Source: Nanogingivalis sp963517825 (GTDB taxonomy: Bacteria > Patescibacteriota > Saccharimonadia > Saccharimonadales > Saccharimonadaceae). From it: a stretch of 9,060 nt of DNA. The stretch's first letter is position 1. The number at the start of each line of letters is the position of its first letter. The stretch is from contig CAUQGB010000012.1 of the NCBI GenBank assembly GCA_963517825.1, positions 1-9,060 of the forward strand, in the 5' to 3' direction. Positions 6,625 to 9,060 of this stretch are shown piece after piece. The position numbers and the translations under genes were made by a program. The notes beneath the pieces were generated by a model, which saw only the letters and a list, made by a program, of their open reading frames with translations, was not told the origin of the DNA and did no database searches.

Positions 6625-7092
6625 TTATTTTTTTGAACTTCGGCAAAACACTGTTAAAATTAAAAGATACAAAAAGTCAAAAATTATTTCGATAAAGAAT
6701 GGTGTAGATATTTTTTGCGAAATAAGGTTTGGAAAATCTATGAAAATTATTTGCGAAGAAATAATAGAAACGAAGAAAATAGCTAAATCTTGTTTGAATT
6801 TTGTCTCGCCTGAAATTTTATTCAGTAAAATCACTGAAATAATTATTTCGAAAATCAGTTTCGAAAGTGACAAGATAAAACTAAACTCCGCAAATTCGTC
6901 ACCAACAATATCAAAAAAAGAAAAAAATATAACTTCTTGATTTACAAGCTGTTTGATTATTAATAAAATCGAGCTCAAAACAATAACCGAAGATAGAAAA
7001 ATCATCATTTTTCTATTGATTTTTTCTTTTCCGACACTCCTTGCCAAAATAATTACCGTACAAATTAGAATTACAATAATTTTTTGTATCAA
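6625..7092 (-). CDS. Small membrane protein of unknown function (about five spans)
   Basis: I do not recognise the family. The 155-residue product is very hydrophobic, with likely membrane spans near residues 4-17, 29-47, 69-91, 103-119 and 132-150, and a charged C-terminus (RSSKK). A longer frame begins at 7107, but that TTG is part of the Shine-Dalgarno itself (TTGGAGGTGA). GGAGG at 7100-7104 lies 8 nt before the TTG at 7090-7092, which I choose as the start. The promoter overlaps the end of the upstream gene 7148-7447, so it can be expressed alone or by read-through with that second membrane protein. A terminator follows its stop, and nrdD is next downstream. TTCGAA sites (6847, 6860) mark it as resident sequence. 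No enzymatic motif is visible. Confidence 0.75.
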   Translation of the reverse strand: MIQKIIVILICTVIILARSVGKEKINRKMMIFLSSVIVLSSILLIIKQLVNQEVIFFSFFDIVGDEFAEFSFILSLSKLIFEIIISVILLNKISGETKFKQDLAIFFVSIISSQIIFIDFPNLISQKISTPFFIEIIFDFLYLLILTVFCRSSKK

Positions 7093-7122
7093 TGTACTCA
7101 CCTCCAATATTGTGATTTATAC

Positions 7123-7151
7123 ATTATATAACTTTATTTCAAAAAAGTCAA
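7123..7151 (-). promoter_or_regulatory. Promoter embedded in the 3' end of the upstream gene
   Basis: Minus-strand -35 TTGACT (7146-7151), 17-bp spacer, -10 TATAAT (7123-7128). The -35 contains the TGA stop codon of the gene 7148-7447. It predicts a leader of about 24 nt for the gene starting at 7092. Confidence 0.75.
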
Positions 7152-7447
7152 ATCAAAAAACCAATCGGTAAAAAGAAACTTATAATCCCACAAATTAGAG
7201 AAATTGCATAAAAAACTCGCCGATTTTCTTGACGGTTTTCGAAAAAATAAATTAGCAAAAAAGAACTAAAAACCCCAATCGGAATACTTATATTTGTTTT
7301 AATTTTTAACCAGATTAAAGCAAATAAGGCGCACGAAATAAGTTTCACCAAAAAAACCGAATCGCTTTCGGGATTTTTTTCGAAACCACGACGACTTAAT
7401 TTTGTGCGATTTCGCGCATAAGTTCTCTGTTTGCTATTTTTGCTCAT
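7148..7447 (-). CDS. Small membrane protein with basic N-terminus (about three spans)
   Basis: No family is recognised. The 99-residue product starts with a strongly basic cytosolic-looking segment (residues 1-25: SKNSKQRTYARNRTKLSRR) and then has three likely membrane spans at about 32-50, 53-70 and 78-98. It ends hydrophobic, with the TGA stop. The ATG at 7447 is 10 nt after a TATAAT preceded by TGA, and no Shine-Dalgarno precedes it, so the transcript is predicted to be leaderless or nearly so. It lies downstream of rpsJ but is separated from it by a strong terminator, and upstream of another membrane gene whose promoter overlaps its stop codon. A TTCGAA site lies inside (7379). It is well supported as a gene by its promoter and flanking signals; its function is unknown. 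Confidence 0.7.
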   Translation of the reverse strand: MSKNSKQRTYARNRTKLSRRGFEKNPESDSVFLVKLISCALFALIWLKIKTNISIPIGVFSSFLLIYFFENRQENRRVFYAISLICGIISFFLPIGFLI

Positions 7448-7457
7448 ATTGCTTACG

Positions 7458-7466
7458 ATTATATCA
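7458..7466 (-). promoter_or_regulatory. Extended -10 promoter for gene 7148-7447
   Basis: Minus strand TGATATAAT: -10 TATAAT (7458-7463) with TGA before it. No good -35 occurs at 17 bp; TTGACA occurs only 9 bp upstream. The extended -10 probably carries recognition. It immediately follows the rpsJ terminator. Confidence 0.6.
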
Positions 7467-7475
7467 TATTTTTGT

Positions 7476-7504
7476 CAAAAATAAAACCGCCCGAAGGCGA
7501 TTTT
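7476..7504 (-). terminator. rpsJ terminator with UUCG tetraloop
   Basis: Minus-strand RNA pairs AAAAUCGCC (7496-7504) with GGCGGUUUU (7483-7491) around UUCG, giving a 9-bp stem with one U-G pair, followed by ATTTTTG. It starts 5 nt after the rpsJ stop. Confidence 0.92.
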
Positions 7505-7509
7505 GAAAA

Positions 7510-7824
7510 TTACATTTTGATTTCTGCATCAACTCCAGCTGGAAGGCTAAGATTTTGCAAAGAATCGATAGTTTTTGGTGTTGCATTGCTAATATCAATG
7601 AGGCGCTTATGAACACGCATTTCGTAAGCTTCACCACCCATTTTATAGACATGTGGGCTTTTTACTACAGTAAAAGTGCTTCGTCGTGTTGGTAGAGGCA
7701 CTGGTCCTGCAACTGTTGCACCAGTTCGAATTGCTGTGTCAACAATTTGCTTTGCACTTTGGTCGATAACTTTATGATCGTATGCCTTTAGGCGAATACG
7801 AATTGTTAGGCCTTGTTCTGCCAT
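7510..7824 (-). CDS. rpsJ: 30S ribosomal protein S10
   Basis: S10 is a component of the 30S head and, with NusB, part of antitermination complexes. Its 104 residues cover the full family length. Diagnostic stretches are IRIRLKAYDHKVIDQSA (8-24), RTGA (33-36), GPVPLPT (40-46), SPHVYK (56-61), MRVHKRLIDI (69-78) and LPAGVDAEIK (94-103). AAGGAG (7830-7835) precedes the ATG by 5 nt. The gene is transcribed alone: a promoter about 90 bp upstream and a strong terminator right after the stop. In most bacteria rpsJ heads the long S10 operon or follows tuf, so its isolation from rplC/rplD is unusual. Confidence 0.98.
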   Translation of the reverse strand: MAEQGLTIRIRLKAYDHKVIDQSAKQIVDTAIRTGATVAGPVPLPTRRSTFTVVKSPHVYKMGGEAYEMRVHKRLIDISNATPKTIDSLQNLSLPAGVDAEIKM

Positions 7825-7911
7825 TTTTTCTCCTTATTTTGCGTTTGTAACTTCTTTCGAAATTTTAAGATAACTTCGAACGAATTCTCAAACAATTTAT
7901 ATCACCTTAAT

Positions 7912-7940
7912 ATTTTAACATAAAGCTGCCTAAATTACAA
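7912..7940 (-). promoter_or_regulatory. rpsJ promoter
   Basis: Minus-strand -35 TTGTAA (7935-7940), 17-bp spacer, -10 TAAAAT (7912-7917) with TGT upstream. The leader would be about 80 nt and contains two TTCGAA sites (7857, 7875). Confidence 0.7.
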
Positions 7941-7943
7941 TAG

Positions 7944-7965
7944 AAAAATTCTCGCTTAAACGAGA
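7944..7965 (-). terminator. Orphan terminator-like hairpin
   Basis: Minus-strand stem TCTCG (7961-7965) with CGAGA (7950-7954), 6-nt loop, followed by ATTTTTC. rpmG already has its own terminator at 8059-8078, so no recognised gene needs this one. It ends just before the rpsJ promoter. Confidence 0.55.
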
Positions 7966-8058
7966 GCTTTAATTAAAGGGGGCTTTTTAAGAATTCCCTA
8001 TATTTTTGTATAGCAAAAGTATAAATGATAGGTTTATTACTAACTACATCCATTAAAA
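7966..8058 (-). other. Stretch between two terminators; possible small RNA or 26-codon ORF
   Basis: On the minus strand this stretch contains a 26-codon frame (ATG at 8053, stop at 7973-7975; peptide begins MDVVSNKPIIYTF) without a Shine-Dalgarno. A weak candidate promoter is present (TATACT with a poor -35), as is a small stem CTATA/TATAG. It could be a short non-coding RNA ending at 7944-7965, a gene remnant, or plain spacer. I cannot decide from sequence alone. Confidence 0.25.
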
Positions 8059-8078
8059 TAAAAAGCACCAAACGGTGC
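8059..8078 (-). terminator. rpmG terminator
   Basis: Minus-strand stem GCACC (8074-8078) with GGTGC (8065-8069), 4-nt loop, then TTTTTATTTT. It begins 6 nt after the rpmG stop codon. Confidence 0.8.
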
Positions 8079-8084
8079 AATTTA

Positions 8085-8291
8085 TTAACCTTTTCGTGGT
8101 TTAACTTCATTTCGACCAAGAGACTTCTTAGTTTCTGTGAAGATTTCATGTTTTCGTGTCTTTGGATTGTATTTTCGCAAAGACAATTTTTCAGGTGTAT
8201 TCTGAGTATTTTTGCGGGTGTAGTAAATTCGGTCGCCAGTAATTTCACTTACAAGACCAATAATCTTTCGTTTCGTATTCTTTTTAGCCAT
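8085..8291 (-). CDS. rpmG: 50S ribosomal protein L33
   Basis: L33 is a small protein of the large ribosomal subunit near the E site. The family core is visible: MAKKNTKRKIIGLVSE, then RIYYTRKNTQNTPEKLSLRK (21-40) and YNPKTRKHEIFTE (41-53). The two CxxC pairs of the zinc-binding form are absent, so it is the zinc-independent type. At 68 residues it exceeds the usual 49-55: the core ends near residue 55 and a basic tail KSLGRNEVKPRKG follows. A second minus-strand frame over the same DNA (7973-8248) is a shadow of it. The Shine-Dalgarno is weak (AAGAGAG). It is monocistronic, with its promoter divergent from the membrane-protein gene at 8407. Confidence 0.93.
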   Translation of the reverse strand: MAKKNTKRKIIGLVSEITGDRIYYTRKNTQNTPEKLSLRKYNPKTRKHEIFTETKKSLGRNEVKPRKG

Positions 8292-8326
8292 AATCTCTCT
8301 TAAATTTATTATTTACGTTCTGTTCT

Positions 8327-8355
8327 ATTTTATCATAAGATTTCGCAAAAAGCAA
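8327..8355 (-). promoter_or_regulatory. rpmG promoter
   Basis: Minus-strand -35 TTGCTT (8350-8355), 17-bp spacer, -10 TAAAAT (8327-8332) with TGA upstream. It is back to back with the promoter at 8371-8399; 15 bp separate the two -35 boxes. Confidence 0.65.
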
Positions 8356-8370
8356 GACTTTAGTATTTTA

Positions 8371-8399
8371 TTGACTTATTTTATTTTTTATGGTATAAT
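8371..8399 (+). promoter_or_regulatory. Promoter of leaderless membrane-protein gene
   Basis: -35 TTGACT (8371-8376), 17-bp spacer, -10 TATAAT (8394-8399) preceded by TGG. A TTG that would extend the downstream frame to 8371 is the -35 itself, so translation from there is excluded. Confidence 0.8.
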
Positions 8400-8406
8400 T
8401 TTAATC

Positions 8407-8661
8407 ATGAATAATTTTTTAAAATTTATACAAAAAACTTTAAACAATTCAAATGAACGCATCGTGCTACAAAGATTTTATTTATTTATAGCATTATTTG
8501 GCTTCGTTATCGCAAGTTTTTTAAATATTTTCGAAAATTCAATTAGTAGGGTAGTCTTAATGATAGTCACCATTGCAATTTCTATATTTTTTCTTAATGC
8601 AATAATATGGACTATTGGTGAAGCTTTGAAAATTAATTTTCTTAGAAATAATAAGAAATAG
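8407..8661 (+). CDS. Small two-span membrane protein, leaderless
   Basis: An 84-residue hypothetical protein with no recognised family. An amphipathic, charged N-terminus (1-22) is followed by two likely membrane spans, about 24-42 (YLFIALFGFVIASFL) and 48-70 (RVVLMIVTIAISIFFLN...), then a basic tail (RNNKK). I choose ATG at 8407 because the upstream part of the open frame is the promoter. The -10 ends at 8399, so transcription should begin within a base or two of this ATG, and no Shine-Dalgarno exists. It is divergent from rpmG and convergent with the 60-residue gene at 8681-8863, with only 19 bp between stop codons. No clear terminator is seen there; a weak ATGC/GCAT stem around 8663-8680 is the only candidate. 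A TTCGAA site at 8530 marks it as resident sequence. Confidence 0.75.
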   Translation: MNNFLKFIQKTLNNSNERIVLQRFYLFIALFGFVIASFLNIFENSISRVVLMIVTIAISIFFLNAIIWTIGEALKINFLRNNKK

Positions 8662-8680
8662 CTATGCTAAACTTTTGCAT

Positions 8681-8863
8681 CTAAAATAGAACCGTTTCTT
8701 TAATCCAGAGTTGTTCATAATCTTCATTCTCTAAACCAAGTTGGTTTGAAATTCGAATCATCTCGTCAAGACGTTCAGCTTCATCTTTGATATCAAATTT
8801 ATCTAAAACTTTAAAAAAATATTTATCTCCAATTCGATATTTCATTATTGTTACAGTTTTCAT
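8681..8863 (-). CDS. 60-residue hypothetical protein
   Basis: Not recognised. The product is a small, soluble, acidic protein: MKTVTIMKYRIGDKYFFKVL looks like a strand-rich start, and residues 22-52 (IKDEAERLDEMIRISNQLG and on) look helical. GGAG lies about 5 nt before the ATG. A consensus promoter lies 42 nt further upstream. These two signals are the main reason to accept such a short gene. It diverges from the tRNA-Thr gene and converges on the membrane-protein gene 8407-8661. There is no hint of function; a regulatory or toxin/antitoxin role cannot be claimed because no partner gene is seen. Confidence 0.65.
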   Translation of the reverse strand: MKTVTIMKYRIGDKYFFKVLDKFDIKDEAERLDEMIRISNQLGLENEDYEQLWIKETVLF

Positions 8864-8904
8864 AATTCTCCATAAAATTATTTTTAGACAAAATATACCT
8901 AATT

Positions 8905-8933
8905 ATTATATATCAAAACCCTTAATTTGTCAA
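8905..8933 (-). promoter_or_regulatory. Promoter of 60-residue protein gene
   Basis: Perfect consensus on the minus strand: TTGACA (8928-8933), 17-bp spacer, TATAAT (8905-8910). The leader is about 35 nt. It is back to back with the tRNA promoter. Confidence 0.8.
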
Positions 8934-8966
8934 TAGAAGCCTCGATTTAATCGCTAGCTGATCGTA

Positions 8967-8996
8967 TTGACATTAATATAATTTATATGGTATAAT
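8967..8996 (+). promoter_or_regulatory. tRNA-Thr promoter
   Basis: TTGACA (8967-8972), 18-bp spacer, TATAAT (8991-8996) preceded by TGG, 10 nt before the tRNA. This is a full consensus with an extended -10, fitting strong stable-RNA expression. Confidence 0.85.
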
Positions 8997-9006
8997 TCAT
9001 TTATTC

Positions 9007-9060
9007 GCCGCGATAGCTCAGTTGGTAGAGCGCATCCATGGTAAGGATGAGGTCTCGGGT
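9007..9060 (+). tRNA. tRNA-Thr (anticodon GGU), 3' part beyond window
   Basis: The acceptor 5' strand GCCGCGA (9007-9013), D stem GCTC/GAGC (9016-9019, 9028-9031), anticodon stem CATCC/GGATG (9033-9037, 9045-9049) and the start of the T stem fit a standard cloverleaf. The anticodon GGT (9040-9042) with T33 and A37 decodes ACC and ACU. The T loop, acceptor 3' strand and CCA lie outside the window. Confidence 0.93.

Noticed and set aside
7093..7107. TTG start at 7107 for the membrane protein
   Set aside because: That TTG overlaps the Shine-Dalgarno GGAGG. The TTG at 7092 has correct spacing.
6620..7171. Plus-strand frames of 106 and 72 codons opposite the membrane protein
   Set aside because: No plus-strand promoter or Shine-Dalgarno. 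The minus-strand gene has promoter, Shine-Dalgarno, membrane spans and a terminator.
7973..8248. 91-codon minus-strand frame overlapping rpmG
   Set aside because: Most of it is an alternate frame of the L33 gene. Only its last 26 codons lie outside, and these are discussed separately as a doubtful short ORF.
8371..8406. Longer N-terminus for the membrane protein at 8407 (TTG start at 8371)
   Set aside because: The TTG is the -35 box of the gene's own promoter and would not be transcribed.
1..9060. UGA recoding as in Gracilibacteria/Absconditabacteria
   Set aside because: No in-frame TGA was seen in the conserved genes, and one gene (7148-7447) appears to use TGA as its stop.

Overview
The window is low-GC bacterial DNA (roughly one third GC by eye) with short spacers and nearly every gene under its own promoter. 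Candidate promoters are unusually readable: a TTGACA-like -35, a 17-18 bp spacer and TATAAT or TAAAAT, often preceded by TGn. UGA appears to act as a stop. Small-genome features (leaderless genes, a lone rpsJ, a surface-adhesin-like protein) together with two genes closely resembling oral streptococcal ones suggest a host-associated Patescibacteria/Saccharibacteria-type bacterium from an oral community. This placement is inference; a low-GC Firmicute is the main alternative.

Layout. 1-460 (minus): the start of a secreted surface protein with a signal peptide, a MucBP-like domain and a Pro-rich 14-residue repeat running off the window edge, preceded by a leader of about 177 nt. 751-1884 (plus): queA, apparently leaderless. 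1919-2611 (minus): gpmA, convergent with queA across a shared terminator. 2815-4149 (plus): a 444-residue coiled-coil protein with a small alpha/beta C-terminal domain; this is the least understood large gene here. 4228-6450 (minus): nrdD, the class III anaerobic ribonucleotide reductase, with a candidate NrdR box at its promoter. 6625-7092 and 7148-7447 (minus): two small multi-span membrane proteins. 7510-7824 (minus): rpsJ (S10). 8085-8291 (minus): rpmG (L33). 8407-8661 (plus): a leaderless two-span membrane protein. 8681-8863 (minus): a 60-residue unknown. 9007-9060: the 5' part of a tRNA-Thr(GGU) gene behind a near-perfect promoter.

The genes form no single pathway: the window mixes translation (rpsJ, rpmG, tRNA-Thr), tRNA modification (queA), glycolysis (gpmA) and anaerobic dNTP supply (nrdD). 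The most interesting signals cut across genes. The palindrome TTTCGAAA is strongly over-represented. nrdD has a composition break, with a streptococcal-looking 5' half and a native-looking 3' half. gpmA looks like an older streptococcal acquisition. Leaderless and Shine-Dalgarno-led genes occur side by side. No transposase, CRISPR array or phage gene was seen.
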